Assembly: GCA_902590535.1 (NCBI GenBank)
Contig: CACIXF010000001.1
Span: 62,001 to 126,000 of the forward strand
Reading direction: 5' to 3'
Origin: an uncultured Pelagibacteraceae bacterium
Lineage (GTDB): Bacteria > Pseudomonadota > Alphaproteobacteria > Pelagibacterales > Pelagibacteraceae
DNA: 64,000 nucleotides
Shown here in pieces: positions 25,773-35,284 of the stretch (position 1 is its first letter; the number at the start of each line of letters is the position of its first letter). Made by a program: the position numbers and the translations under genes. Below the pieces are notes generated by a model. It was not told where the DNA came from and did no database searches. It saw only the letters and a program-made list of their open reading frames with translations.

Positions 25773-26798
25773 TTATGATCTTGTTAATGAAGACTGTAAT
25801 TCTTGATTTGAAATGTATCCTTTTACATTCCCACTTTTATCAACCACTTCACAATTTGAGTCAGAACAAACGATTTTTGGTAAAAAATCTTCTATAAATT
25901 CATCTTCATTTACTTTTATTAAGTTTGATTTATCTATGTCATTAGCTTTATCAGCAGTTTTCATAATAATTTTTGCCTTTATAACTTTTGCTCTGTTCAC
26001 ATCTTTTACAAAAGCTTTTACATAATCATCAGCGGGGTTCATAATAATTTCCTCTGGGGTTCCTACTTGTACTAATTTTCCAGAATTTAATATCCCGATA
26101 TGATCTCCCAATCTTAATGATTCATCCAAATCATGTGTAATGAATACAATTGTTTTTTTTAATTCTGCTTGAAGATCAATTAATTGTTTCTGCATATCAC
26201 TTCTTATAAGAGGATCTAGAGCGCTGAAAGCTTCATCCATTAACATAATATCTGTATCAGTAGCCAACGCTCTTGCTAAACCAACACGTTGCTGCATTCC
26301 TCCTGATAATTGAGCAGGGTATTGATTTTCAAAACCAGTAAGTCCAACTGCATCGATTTTTTCCATTGAGATTTTATTTCTCTCATCTTCACTTTTCCCT
26401 TGCATTTCTAATCCGTAACCAACATTTTGAATTACTGTTTTATGTGGGAATAAACCAAATCTTTGAAATACCATGCTCATTTTATGTCTTCTAAATTCAA
26501 TAAGCTTGTCTTTATCAAGTGACATTACATTCGTGCCCTCAACTAAAATTTCGCCATCAGTTGGATCTATTAATCTATTTAAATGTCTTATTAGTGTTGA
26601 TTTCCCTGATCCTGATAAACCCATACAAACAAAGGTTTCTCCTTCTTCAATTTTAAGCGAAACATTATCTAATCCAACGGTATGACCAGTTTGCTCTAAA
26701 ATTTCATCTTTTGTTGCACCATCTTTTACCATTGGCAGTACAGAGGAAGGATTGTTTCCAAAAATTTTGTAAACGTTATTGATCTCAATTTTTGACAT
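25773..26798 (-). CDS. proV: Glycine betaine/proline-type ABC transporter ATP-binding protein (ProV-like)
   Basis: A 341-residue ATPase of the ProV/OpuAA family. The N-terminal IYKIFG-like segment with the ATKDEIL...HTVGLDNVSL insertion is diagnostic; Walker A is GLSGSGKS, the signature LSGGMQQRVGLARALA and Walker B MLMDEAFSALDP. The C-terminus (about 280-341) is a partial CBS-like region. No proW permease or proX receptor lies beside it, although these normally form one operon, so it is an orphan in this window. Confidence 0.88.
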   Translation of the reverse strand: MSKIEINNVYKIFGNNPSSVLPMVKDGATKDEILEQTGHTVGLDNVSLKIEEGETFVCMGLSGSGKSTLIRHLNRLIDPTDGEILVEGTNVMSLDKDKLIEFRRHKMSMVFQRFGLFPHKTVIQNVGYGLEMQGKSEDERNKISMEKIDAVGLTGFENQYPAQLSGGMQQRVGLARALATDTDIMLMDEAFSALDPLIRSDMQKQLIDLQAELKKTIVFITHDLDESLRLGDHIGILNSGKLVQVGTPEEIIMNPADDYVKAFVKDVNRAKVIKAKIIMKTADKANDIDKSNLIKVNEDEFIEDFLPKIVCSDSNCEVVDKSGNVKGYISNQELQSSLTRS

Positions 26799-26845
26799 GA
26801 TGTAATGTTCTAACAGTTACGATCATCATATGTAAAACAAATATT

Positions 26846-26883
26846 ATACAACTTGTAATTGTTTTAATAAATAACAGTTGTAT
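26846..26883. promoter_or_regulatory. Inverted repeat in the proV/aldolase divergent promoter
   Basis: ATACAACT (26846-26853) is repeated as AGTTGTAT (26876-26883) across a 22-nt A+T-rich spacer, in the 125-nt gap between two divergent transcripts. It could be a regulator operator serving both. The match is only 8 bp in very A+T-rich DNA, so chance is possible. Confidence 0.3.
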
Positions 26884-26923
26884 TTATTTGCTTTTACTTA
26901 TTTTTTAAATAAGAATTTTATAT

Positions 26924-27655
26924 ATGGCGCAAACAGATAAAGATGTGCGATTAGAGTTGTCTGCTCTCTATAGAATTTTACATATGTATGGTATGACAGA
27001 TCTTGCAAATCAATGTGCAGGGGCAAGATCTGCCGAAGATAAGAATTGTTCCTTCGTTCATCCATATGGAATGTTTTATGAAGAAATTACCGCTTCATCT
27101 TTAGTTAAAATTGATCAAAACGGAAAAAAATTAGACTCGGATGGATCTTGGTTAAATGATGGATGCATTAATCTTGCTCAATGGATTTTTAACAAAAGAA
27201 ATGATGTAAACTTTTATGTTCACGGACATGCTAACGATGTGATGGCAGTTGGTGGCACTAAAGAGGGTTTAATGTATCTTTCACAGGCTGCAGTTTATTT
27301 AAATCATCTTGTTGGATATATTGATTATGAATTTGTTGAGGACAAAGAATTTGGAAGCAAGTTTGAAAACCTAATTAGTAAACACGACATTTTGATTACA
27401 AGAAATCATGGATATTACACAGTAGGAAAAACTGCTGCAGAAGCATTTTTCAGAGCTTATTATCTAGAGCAAGCATGTTCAGTTCAGGTAAAAAACCTTG
27501 CAATGGGGTTAAACAAACATGAAATAGATAAACAGAAAGCTGCATATTTTTGGGAAAACATGAGTGACTCTGATGATTATAATTATGATGGAAAAACGGA
27601 GTGGGCTGCTTTATTAAGAAAACTAGAGAGAGAACATTCAAATTATAAAAATTAA
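26924..27655 (+). CDS. Class II aldolase/adducin-family protein
   Basis: A 243-residue protein of the class II aldolase fold. Zinc ligands are visible: His100 and His102 in VHGHAND and His162 in RNHGYYTVG. Family members are fuculose/ribulose-phosphate aldolases, epimerases and decarboxylases; many of this adducin-like subgroup have no known substrate. It shares one base with the following gamma-butyrobetaine dioxygenase-like gene, so the pair is a translational unit. Confidence 0.83.
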   Translation: MAQTDKDVRLELSALYRILHMYGMTDLANQCAGARSAEDKNCSFVHPYGMFYEEITASSLVKIDQNGKKLDSDGSWLNDGCINLAQWIFNKRNDVNFYVHGHANDVMAVGGTKEGLMYLSQAAVYLNHLVGYIDYEFVEDKEFGSKFENLISKHDILITRNHGYYTVGKTAAEAFFRAYYLEQACSVQVKNLAMGLNKHEIDKQKAAYFWENMSDSDDYNYDGKTEWAALLRKLEREHSNYKN

Positions 27656-28806
27656 TGGAACAAAATTTTACAATTAAGAATATAACTAAAAATTCTACAA
27701 ATTTAGAAGTTGACTGGAGCGATGGAAAAAAAAGTAAATTTAATTATTTATGGCTAAGAGACAATTGTCCAACTGCACACGACAAAGACTCACGTCATAG
27801 AATGTTTAATATTTTAAAAGTATCAAATAATATTAACCCAAAAAAATTTGCAGTAAATAACGAAGGTAAGCTTGAAATTGAATGGAGTGAAGGAGACCAC
27901 GTAAGTTATTATGATCAAAATTGGTTAAGAGAAAACTGCTATACAATAAAAAATAATTTAGAATATAAATCTCCATATCAACTTTGGGACAACTCTTTAC
28001 AAAATGATCTGAAGTCAATTGAGATTGAACATGATGAAATTATGAGTTCAGATGAGGGACTTGTCAGATGGTTAGAGCTCTTACACCACACTGGAATTGC
28101 TATAGTAAAAAATGCTCCAACTGAAAATAATTCTGGCTTTAAAATTTTAAACAGAATTAGCCATACCAGAGAAACTTTTTTTAAAACACCATTTGAAGTA
28201 ATTAACATTCCTAAACCAAATAATTCTGCTTACACAGCGCATGCTTTAAGAAATCATATGGATTTACCATGGTTTGAAACACCACCTGGATATCAATTTC
28301 TTCATTGTTTAGTAAATTCTGCAACTGGAGGAGACTCATCCGCCGTAGATGGCTTTGCAGTTGCAGATTATTTAAGAAAAAATGAGAAAGAAATATTTGA
28401 TACGCTAGTAAACGTTCATTTAAAATTTAGAGACATGGATTATACACAAGAGTCTGTTAGAAGTTATTACGCACCCGCGATATCTCTAACAAAAGATAAT
28501 GATTACCATGATATTCGGTTTAGCGTAGCAACTATGGATGCTTTAGACTGTCATCCTGATTTGATGGATAAAGTTTACAAAGCTCATCATCGATTTGGAA
28601 ATTTGCTTCATGACGATCAATTCCAGATTAAATTTAGATTAGGACCAGGTGATATTTTTTCTTTTAACAACAGACGATTATTACACGGTAGAACTGAATA
28701 TGATCCAAACTCAGGACATAGACATTTACAAGGTTATTACATGGATCGAGATGAAATTATTGGAAGACTAAGATATTTAAAAAATTCGGTTAACTCCAAC
28801 CAGTAA
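27655..28806 (+). CDS. Gamma-butyrobetaine dioxygenase-like Fe(II)/2OG enzyme
   Basis: A 383-residue enzyme with the two-domain plan of gamma-butyrobetaine hydroxylase (DUF971-like N-domain, TauD/TfdA C-domain), which makes L-carnitine. Iron ligands are His201-x-Asp203 (NHMDLPW) and His344 (LLHGRTEYD). In the N-domain the zinc site is only partly kept: Cys38 and His82 are present but the CxxC companions are replaced (NCPTAHD). Hydroxylation of a trimethylammonium compound is likely; other substrates are possible. The end overlaps the convergent ALDH by 17 nt. Confidence 0.85.
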   Translation: MEQNFTIKNITKNSTNLEVDWSDGKKSKFNYLWLRDNCPTAHDKDSRHRMFNILKVSNNINPKKFAVNNEGKLEIEWSEGDHVSYYDQNWLRENCYTIKNNLEYKSPYQLWDNSLQNDLKSIEIEHDEIMSSDEGLVRWLELLHHTGIAIVKNAPTENNSGFKILNRISHTRETFFKTPFEVINIPKPNNSAYTAHALRNHMDLPWFETPPGYQFLHCLVNSATGGDSSAVDGFAVADYLRKNEKEIFDTLVNVHLKFRDMDYTQESVRSYYAPAISLTKDNDYHDIRFSVATMDALDCHPDLMDKVYKAHHRFGNLLHDDQFQIKFRLGPGDIFSFNNRRLLHGRTEYDPNSGHRHLQGYYMDRDEIIGRLRYLKNSVNSNQ

Positions 28807-30220
28807 CATTCTTTACTTCAAGATATTCCTCAAGGCCCCAAACACCTCCTTCTCTCCCATTACCTGATTGTCTGTAACCACCAAATGGAGTTCCGGCATC
28901 TGCTCCATTTCCATTAATGTAAACACAGCCTGATCTTAATTTTTTAGCAACACGATGTGCTTTTTCTCTATCTTCAGTTTGCAAATAATTTCCAAGACCA
29001 TAAGAAGTATCGTTTACAATATTGACTGCCTCATCTTCAGTTTCAAAGGGAATTATAGATAACACAGGTCCAAAAATTTCTTCTTTAGCAATTCTCATGT
29101 CATTAGTTACATCTGTAAATATAGTTGGTTTGATAAAGTATCCTTTGTTCAACCCGTTTGGTAGCTCAGGTCCACCTGCTGCAAGAGTTGCGCCTTCAGA
29201 AATTCCACTTTCAATAAGATTTATAATTTTATCATATTGAATTTTAGAAATTACTGGTCCTATATGATCTCCTTTTTTTGAAGCTTGATCTACTTTAATT
29301 TTGTTTGATTCATCTACAGCTTCTTTAACAGCTCTTTCGTAAATTGATTTTTCAACAAGCATCCTTGTTGGTGCATCACAAGATTGACCAGAATTACTCA
29401 TTACATTTCTAATACCGTCTCTTACTGCATCTTTATAACTATCAGCAAAAACAATATTTCCACCTTTTCCACCTAATTCAAGACAAACTCTTTTAATTGT
29501 TTCTGCAGCGTTTTTTGAAATTAATCTTCCTGCTCGTGTTGAACCTGTGAAAGAAACCATATCAATATCAGGGTGGCTTGAAATGTGGGTTCCCACTCCT
29601 GCACCGTCTCCATTTACCAAATTAAATACACCTTTTGGAAAACCTGCTTCATCAATCATTTCTGCAAATAGCATTCCAGAAATAGGAGCAATTTCTGATG
29701 GTTTTAAAATCATTGTACATCCAGTTGCAAATGCAGGAACGACTTTTAAAGCAATTTGATTAATTGGCCAATTCCACGGTGTGATTAATCCACAAACTCC
29801 AATTGGCTCATAATAGATATGATTATTTGATTTATTATCAAAGTGTTCATCAAATTTAAAATTTTTTAATCTTAAAATAAAATCATCTAAATGATCTTTC
29901 CCTGAAGCTGTTTGAACATCTTTTGCCCAATCCATTGGTGCACCCATTTCAAGAGAAATAGCCTCAGCCATTTCATTAAATCTTTTTTTATAAACTGATG
30001 ATAATTTTTCAAGTAAACTGAGCCTTTCATCCTTGCTAGTTTCTTTCCAAGTATCAAAGGCATTTTTTGCTGATTTAACAGCTAAATCTGCATCTTCTTT
30101 TGAACCTAAAGAAATAACAGCAAACGGGTCTTCATTGCATGGATTAATTACGTCAAAATCATTTTTTTTAATTGGATCAACCCACTGACCATTTATGTAA
30201 AATTTTCTTTTATCTAACAT
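28790..30220 (-). CDS. Aldehyde dehydrogenase (paralogue A)
   Basis: A 476-residue ALDH with catalytic Glu in LELGGKGGN and Cys in SGQSCDAPTRML, the ITPWNWP cofactor loop and the C-terminal GGYRQSGNGREGG block. It is clearly a paralogue of the ALDH at 43254-44687: start (DKR/KKFYINGxWV), length and most motifs coincide. Proximity to carnitine/betaine-type genes suggests an amino- or trimethylammonium-aldehyde, but this is inference. It lies 20 nt downstream of the hydroxyacid dehydrogenase gene. Confidence 0.9.
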   Translation of the reverse strand: MLDKRKFYINGQWVDPIKKNDFDVINPCNEDPFAVISLGSKEDADLAVKSAKNAFDTWKETSKDERLSLLEKLSSVYKKRFNEMAEAISLEMGAPMDWAKDVQTASGKDHLDDFILRLKNFKFDEHFDNKSNNHIYYEPIGVCGLITPWNWPINQIALKVVPAFATGCTMILKPSEIAPISGMLFAEMIDEAGFPKGVFNLVNGDGAGVGTHISSHPDIDMVSFTGSTRAGRLISKNAAETIKRVCLELGGKGGNIVFADSYKDAVRDGIRNVMSNSGQSCDAPTRMLVEKSIYERAVKEAVDESNKIKVDQASKKGDHIGPVISKIQYDKIINLIESGISEGATLAAGGPELPNGLNKGYFIKPTIFTDVTNDMRIAKEEIFGPVLSIIPFETEDEAVNIVNDTSYGLGNYLQTEDREKAHRVAKKLRSGCVYINGNGADAGTPFGGYRQSGNGREGGVWGLEEYLEVKNVTGWS

Positions 30221-30240
30221 TTTTTATCTTAACACATTAA

Positions 30241-31182
30241 TTATATTTCATATCCTTTTTCCTCAGGTTCATTATCAACCAACTCATCAGGAAAACCATT
30301 AGCTCTAAAATTAATATTATTTAAATCCTCCATCCTTTTCACAATCATTGATGACCAAGCTCTAGAGCCATATTTTTTTTGACCATCTTTAAAAATTTCA
30401 ACGATTTGTGGAGAAATTTCTAAAGGGGCATTTAGTTTTTTTGCAAGATTATAAAATAGACTTGTGTCTTTTAAAACTAAATCCATTGTAAAATTTATAT
30501 TGTAAGATCCATTTAATATAACCTGACTTTCAGTTTCATGCACAAATGAATTACCAGATGAAATGGCAATTCCTTTATAAGTTTTTGATAGATCCAAATT
30601 AGATTTTTTTGCTACAGTCCAAGCCTCACCTAATGCAACTAAATGTGCAGATGCTAGATAATTTGTAATTACTTTTAATACACTTGCTGTACCAAGCTCA
30701 CCAGTGTGCAATATTTTTCTTCCCATAACAGTTAATGCAGGTAAAATTTTTTCAAATGCTTTTCTTTCTCCACCAACGAATATAGCAATATTACCTGTTG
30801 CTGCTCTATGACATCCACCGCTCACAGGCCCATCCATTGGTGTAGCTTTTTTTTCTATTACTTTTTTCCCAAGTCTTTTAACTTCATTTTCGTCTGTGGT
30901 ACTCATTTCTAGCCAAATTTTATTTTCTGATAAACCATTTAGAATTCCATCGTCAGCCTCCATTACTTCAGCAGACACCTCAGGCGATGGAAGAGAGGTG
31001 ATGATTAAATCAGATTTTTCAGCTAATTCTTTTGGAGACTTTGCAACTTTAGCACCTAAGTCTTTCAAAGAATTTGTTAAAGTTTCATCTAAATCTCTTA
31101 CCGTAAGATCAAAATTATTTCTTAACAAACTTCCTGCAAGTTTTCCGCCAACATTACCCAAACCAATAAATCCAATTTTCAT
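30241..31182 (-). CDS. 3-hydroxyisobutyrate dehydrogenase-family NAD(P) oxidoreductase
   Basis: A 313-residue beta-hydroxyacid dehydrogenase. The Rossmann motif is GFIGLGNVGG near 4-13, the substrate motif DGPVSGGCHRAATG is near 115-130, and the catalytic Lys is in LKVITNYLASAH near 170. Family members oxidise 3-hydroxyisobutyrate, tartronate semialdehyde or related acids. It overlaps the upstream transporter by 4 nt and precedes the aldehyde dehydrogenase. Confidence 0.87.
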   Translation of the reverse strand: MKIGFIGLGNVGGKLAGSLLRNNFDLTVRDLDETLTNSLKDLGAKVAKSPKELAEKSDLIITSLPSPEVSAEVMEADDGILNGLSENKIWLEMSTTDENEVKRLGKKVIEKKATPMDGPVSGGCHRAATGNIAIFVGGERKAFEKILPALTVMGRKILHTGELGTASVLKVITNYLASAHLVALGEAWTVAKKSNLDLSKTYKGIAISSGNSFVHETESQVILNGSYNINFTMDLVLKDTSLFYNLAKKLNAPLEISPQIVEIFKDGQKKYGSRAWSSMIVKRMEDLNNINFRANGFPDELVDNEPEEKGYEI

Positions 31183-32051
31183 TTTATTTCCTCTTCTTTT
31201 TTGTTTTTTGTAAATACAATTAAAATCACACCAATAATGATTATTGCACCACCTATAAATAATTCTGGCGTTGGTTTTTCACCTAAAAGAAATATAGCAG
31301 CTAATAAACCTGTTGGTGGTATCCCCATAGTAACAATTGGAAGCACTTTATAAAGTGGGTTATTTTTTAAAACATAATAGAAACAACCGTATGTAATTGG
31401 TTGCATGATGAAACCAATATAAATAGCAATAATCCAATGATCAAATTTTGCATTTGTTAGATAATTAATTGTGTTTCCATCAATTATTGCAGATAGCATC
31501 ACTAATATTGGTCCAGAGAATAATGCTAACCAAGCAACTAACGCTAAAGGATTTATTTCTTTACTTAAAGGTTTAACCATAACTTGCCCAAGAGCCCATA
31601 TAGCTGAACCTAAAATCGTAAGTCCAATTCCAATAAATTTTCCATCCAAGTTAGGAGATCCAGTTAAAATATAAACACCAACAAAAGCGATAGCTATACC
31701 AATCAAAGCTCTAAGAGTTGGTTTTTCTTTAAGCATGAAGTAAGCAAAAATAACTCCAAATGGAACCTCTGTTTGAACCAAAAGAACTGCTGCAGATGCA
31801 TCAATTAAATCTAAACCAGTATATGTAATACTATATTGCAATGTATTAGCTACTAATGATGCAGCAAAAATTCTTTTTAAATATCCTTTTGGAATTGGAA
31901 ACCACCAGATTAATAATGAAGCAGCAAATGTAAATCTGATACCCATTAAAAGAATAGGAGGAAAAGATTCAAATGCTGGTTTAGCTATTACAAAACCAAA
32001 GCCTAAAAAAATAGGCACCAAGCATGCTACGAAAGTGTCTTTTATATTCAT
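31179..32051 (-). CDS. EamA/DMT-family transporter
   Basis: A 290-residue inner-membrane protein with two EamA repeats (about ten hydrophobic segments), ending in KNKKEEEIK. Intact, unlike the related gene at 24.3-25.3 kb. The substrate is unknown; co-transcription with the hydroxyacid and aldehyde dehydrogenases (4-nt overlap with the first) hints at uptake or efflux of a related small organic solute. Confidence 0.85.
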   Translation of the reverse strand: MNIKDTFVACLVPIFLGFGFVIAKPAFESFPPILLMGIRFTFAASLLIWWFPIPKGYLKRIFAASLVANTLQYSITYTGLDLIDASAAVLLVQTEVPFGVIFAYFMLKEKPTLRALIGIAIAFVGVYILTGSPNLDGKFIGIGLTILGSAIWALGQVMVKPLSKEINPLALVAWLALFSGPILVMLSAIIDGNTINYLTNAKFDHWIIAIYIGFIMQPITYGCFYYVLKNNPLYKVLPIVTMGIPPTGLLAAIFLLGEKPTPELFIGGAIIIIGVILIVFTKNKKEEEIK

Positions 32052-32109
32052 ACCTATTTTTTATATTAATGATTATTAAAGAACTTCTGATATATTCACC
32101 TTTTAAAAT

Positions 32110-32856
32110 ATGAATTCAACAAAAATAGATCCTAAATATATTACCAAATCAAATCCAAGAATTGGACTTATTGCGCTTGCAAGCGATTTTATGATTGAAA
32201 GAGATTTTATAAACGTAATCAAAGACAGAGAAGTTGATTTTTTTGTAAATCGTATTGAATGCTACAACCCGCTAACAAAAGAAAATTTGATCAAAATGTC
32301 AAACAAAGTAACTGAGGTAACAAAAGATATATTACCTGATCAGAATATCGATTGCGTTGTTTATGGCTGTACCTCTGGAACAATAGCTGCAGGTTATGAA
32401 TCTATTGAGAAAAAAGTAAAAGCTGCAAAACCTATGGCAGAGGTGACAACTCCAAGTACCGCTGCAATTAAAGCTTTAAAGAAGTTAAATATAATTAAGA
32501 TAAGTCTATTTACACCTTATAGCAAAAAACTTAACGATGAAGTTTTGGAATATTTTAAAAACGAAGGGTTTGAAGTTACTTCAAATTCTTACTTTGATAT
32601 AGAAGCTGATTACGATATCGGAAAAGTTGATCAGAATTATTTATTTAATGTTCTATCCGAAATAGATTTAAATGGGGCAGAGGCACTCTTTGTTTCTTGT
32701 ACTGCTTTACCAGTGTTGCCAATTATTGATAAATTAGAGAAAAAATTAAATACTACAGTTTTATCTAGCAATCAGGCTTTAATTTGGGATACGCTTGTTA
32801 AAATAAACAAAAATAATTCTGTCGAAGGATTTGGTAAATTATTTAAAGAAAATTAA
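32110..32856 (+). CDS. Asp/Glu racemase-superfamily protein (EutA/maleate isomerase-like)
   Basis: A 248-residue member of the Asp/Glu/hydantoin racemase fold with the two catalytic Cys of the family: the first in VVYGCTSGT near residue 82 and the second in FVSCTALPVLP near 200. The closest types I recognise are arylmalonate decarboxylase, maleate cis-trans isomerase and the ectoine-utilisation protein EutA. Because the next gene (TAATG overlap) looks like ectoine hydrolase, EutA is the favoured reading. Confidence 0.75.
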   Translation: MNSTKIDPKYITKSNPRIGLIALASDFMIERDFINVIKDREVDFFVNRIECYNPLTKENLIKMSNKVTEVTKDILPDQNIDCVVYGCTSGTIAAGYESIEKKVKAAKPMAEVTTPSTAAIKALKKLNIIKISLFTPYSKKLNDEVLEYFKNEGFEVTSNSYFDIEADYDIGKVDQNYLFNVLSEIDLNGAEALFVSCTALPVLPIIDKLEKKLNTTVLSSNQALIWDTLVKINKNNSVEGFGKLFKEN

Positions 32857-34025
32857 TGTTGTTCACAAAAGAAGAATATAAGCAAAGATTAACAAAAGTT
32901 AAAAAAATGATGCAAGAAAAAGGCATCGATCTTTTAATCTCACATGACACTAACAACATGAATTACCTAACAGGTTATGATGCTTGGTCATTTTATTATG
33001 CTCAATGCGCAATTGTTCATATAGATGCAGACGAGCCTCTATGTTTTGTTAGGGCTCAAGATGCAGGTGGCGCATATATTAAAACTTATTTAAAGGATGA
33101 GAATATTTTAGTTTATGACGAAAATTATATTCATACTTGGCCAAAACATCCTTATGATAATTTGGTAGAGATTATAAAAGAAAGAAAATGGGATAATTCA
33201 TGCATTGGATTAGAAATGGATGCGCATTACTTCACTGCGTTTTGTTATGAAAAAATAAAGCAAGGATTACCTAATGCAAAAATCAAAGATAGCGATCGTT
33301 TAGTTAATTGGGCAAGGTTAGTAAAATCAGATGCTGAAATAGGTTTTATGAAATCTGCTGCAAAAATTTCTGAAAAAGGAATGAAAACTGCAATGGAGGT
33401 TATTAAACCAGGAGTAAGACAGTGCGATGCAGTAGGTGAAATTCAAAAAACTTTATTCTATGGAACAGAAGAATTTGGAGGAGAATATTCTAGTATTGCA
33501 ACATTACTTCCAACGGGGAAAGGTACTTCAGCTTCGCATTTAACAGCAACACAAGATAAATTTGTGGAGGGTGAGGCTACAATTATTGAATTATCTGGGG
33601 TTTATAAGAGATATCATGCTCCAATGGCAAGAACAGTTCTGCTTGGAAAACCCAATCAATTAAAGATTGATACAATGAACAAAACAATTGAAGCTTTAAA
33701 TGCAGGCATAAGTCAAATTAAACCTGGGAATACAGCGGATGATGTTGCACAAGCTTTTTGGAAAATATTAGATAAATACGGAATAGAAAAAAAATCTCGA
33801 ACAGGTTATTCGATTGGAATTGGTTATCCTCCAGATTGGGGCGAACACACTCTTAATATTTATAAGGGAGATATGACAGTTTTAGAACCTAATGTTTGCT
33901 TTCATATGATAGCAGTGATGCAGTTCGGTGATTGGGGTGTTGAAGCATCTGAGGCTATAAGAGTTACAGATAATGGATCAGAATTGTTCTGTAATTTTCC
34001 AAAAGAGCTTCATATTAAGAGTTAA
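32856..34025 (+). CDS. eutD: M24 (pita-bread) hydrolase, ectoine hydrolase EutD/DoeA-like
   Basis: A 389-residue creatinase/aminopeptidase-fold protein. Motifs I associate with EutD/DoeA are present: NMNYLTGYDAWSFYYAQ, FGGEYSSIATLLPTG, KSRTGYSIGIGYPPDWGEH. The two Asp metal ligands of M24 peptidases are replaced (Glu245 and Pro256 in ELSGVYKRYHAPMART), as in metal-independent members such as creatinase, so a plain Xaa-Pro peptidase is unlikely. EutD opens the ectoine ring to N-acetyl-diaminobutyrate. No eutE/doeB deacetylase is in the window. Creatinase-like activity is the main alternative. Confidence 0.68.
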   Translation: MLFTKEEYKQRLTKVKKMMQEKGIDLLISHDTNNMNYLTGYDAWSFYYAQCAIVHIDADEPLCFVRAQDAGGAYIKTYLKDENILVYDENYIHTWPKHPYDNLVEIIKERKWDNSCIGLEMDAHYFTAFCYEKIKQGLPNAKIKDSDRLVNWARLVKSDAEIGFMKSAAKISEKGMKTAMEVIKPGVRQCDAVGEIQKTLFYGTEEFGGEYSSIATLLPTGKGTSASHLTATQDKFVEGEATIIELSGVYKRYHAPMARTVLLGKPNQLKIDTMNKTIEALNAGISQIKPGNTADDVAQAFWKILDKYGIEKKSRTGYSIGIGYPPDWGEHTLNIYKGDMTVLEPNVCFHMIAVMQFGDWGVEASEAIRVTDNGSELFCNFPKELHIKS

Positions 34026-34070
34026 TTAGCTATTGAAATCTATTTACACAAATGTTTTATATTCACCTTT

Positions 34071-35156
34071 ATGTCTAAAAATCCAGAGTTTGTTAAATTC
34101 GATAAAGTAGATAAAAGTTATGACGGTAAGGTTCTTGTCGTCAAAGATCTACAATTAGATATTGCCGAAGGTGAATTCATAACAATGCTTGGTCCATCTG
34201 GTTCAGGTAAGACAACTTGTTTAATGATGTTGGCTGGTTTTGAAACGCCAACTCACGGTGAAATATTATTAGATGGAAATATAATTTCGAATATTCCTCC
34301 TCATAAAAGAGGGATAGGAATGGTTTTCCAAAACTATGCATTGTTTCCACATATGACAGTTTATGAAAATTTAGCTTTTCCATTAAGAGTAAGAAAAGTT
34401 GAAAAAGATGAGATTGATAAAAAAGTTGATAAAGCATTATCGATGGTTTCATTAAGTGGTTTTGAAACTAGAATGCCTGCTCAACTTTCTGGTGGTCAGC
34501 AACAAAGGGTAGCAGTTGCAAGAGCTTTAGTATTTGATCCAGCGGTAGTATTAATGGATGAACCACTTGGAGCACTAGATAAAAATTTAAGAGAAAGCAT
34601 GCAATATGAAATAAAACATATTCATGAAAGTATTGGTGTAACAGTTGTATATGTAACTCATGATCAAAGTGAGGCATTAACTATGTCAAACAGGATTGCA
34701 GTATTTAATGATGGAAAGGTTCAACAACTTTCAAATCCAGCTGAACTTTATGAGAAGCCAGTAAATTCTTTTGTTGCTGAGTTTATTGGTGAAAATAATA
34801 CTTTTAATGGAGAAGTGATTGATATTGCTAAAGACAAATGCAAAGTTAAATTAGCAAATTCAGAAATACTAGCCAATCCAATTTCTGTTAAGTCTAAAGG
34901 TGAGAAAACAACTGTTTCTTTAAGACCTGAAAGGGCGTTAATTAATCCAACTGATAAGATGGATAATATGTTTACAGGAAAGATTGAGGAAGTAATCTAT
35001 CACGGTGATCATACAAGAGTTAGATTAAATCTTTTAGGAAGTTCAGAGTTTATTCTTAAAGTACCAAACAGCACATCCAATTTAGAACTTAAAGTTAGTC
35101 AAGATATAAATATTGGTTGGAATAGTGTTGATGCTAGAGCATTAGACCCAAAATAA
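34071..35156 (+). CDS. Polyamine-type ABC transporter ATP-binding protein (PotA-like)
   Basis: A 361-residue ATPase: Walker A GPSGSGKT, signature LSGGQQQRVAVARALV, Walker B VLMDEPLGALD and a C-terminal TOBE domain (about 275-355), the PotA/PotG layout. It is the first gene of the transporter and stands 45 nt after the EutD-like gene, while receptor and permeases follow after promoter and terminator signals. Import of a cationic or zwitterionic nitrogen compound is likely. Confidence 0.88.
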   Translation: MSKNPEFVKFDKVDKSYDGKVLVVKDLQLDIAEGEFITMLGPSGSGKTTCLMMLAGFETPTHGEILLDGNIISNIPPHKRGIGMVFQNYALFPHMTVYENLAFPLRVRKVEKDEIDKKVDKALSMVSLSGFETRMPAQLSGGQQQRVAVARALVFDPAVVLMDEPLGALDKNLRESMQYEIKHIHESIGVTVVYVTHDQSEALTMSNRIAVFNDGKVQQLSNPAELYEKPVNSFVAEFIGENNTFNGEVIDIAKDKCKVKLANSEILANPISVKSKGEKTTVSLRPERALINPTDKMDNMFTGKIEEVIYHGDHTRVRLNLLGSSEFILKVPNSTSNLELKVSQDINIGWNSVDARALDPK

Positions 35157-35209
35157 TTTCAATTAAAAATATGTATATCTAACATACATTTTAAAGACAA
35201 AATCAGCTG

Positions 35210-35238
35210 TTGACTTAATCATCCCTATTTGTTGTACT
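35210..35238 (+). promoter_or_regulatory. Sigma-70-like promoter of the polyamine-type receptor gene
   Basis: TTGACT (35210-35215) is followed after 17 nt by TGTACT (35233-35238), a good -35 with a modest -10 box, in the 128-nt gap before the receptor start. A strong Shine-Dalgarno (GGAGGA, 35276-35281) precedes the ATG. Confidence 0.4.
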
Positions 35239-35284
35239 TTTACTTATATAAATTAATTTATATCAACGTTTAAACGGAGGAATA

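Noticed and set aside
32856-34025. DMSP lyase DddP
   Set aside because: DddP is also M24-fold and marine, but the length and the TGYDAWSFYY and GYPPDWGEH segments fit EutD/DoeA better. A tree would settle it.
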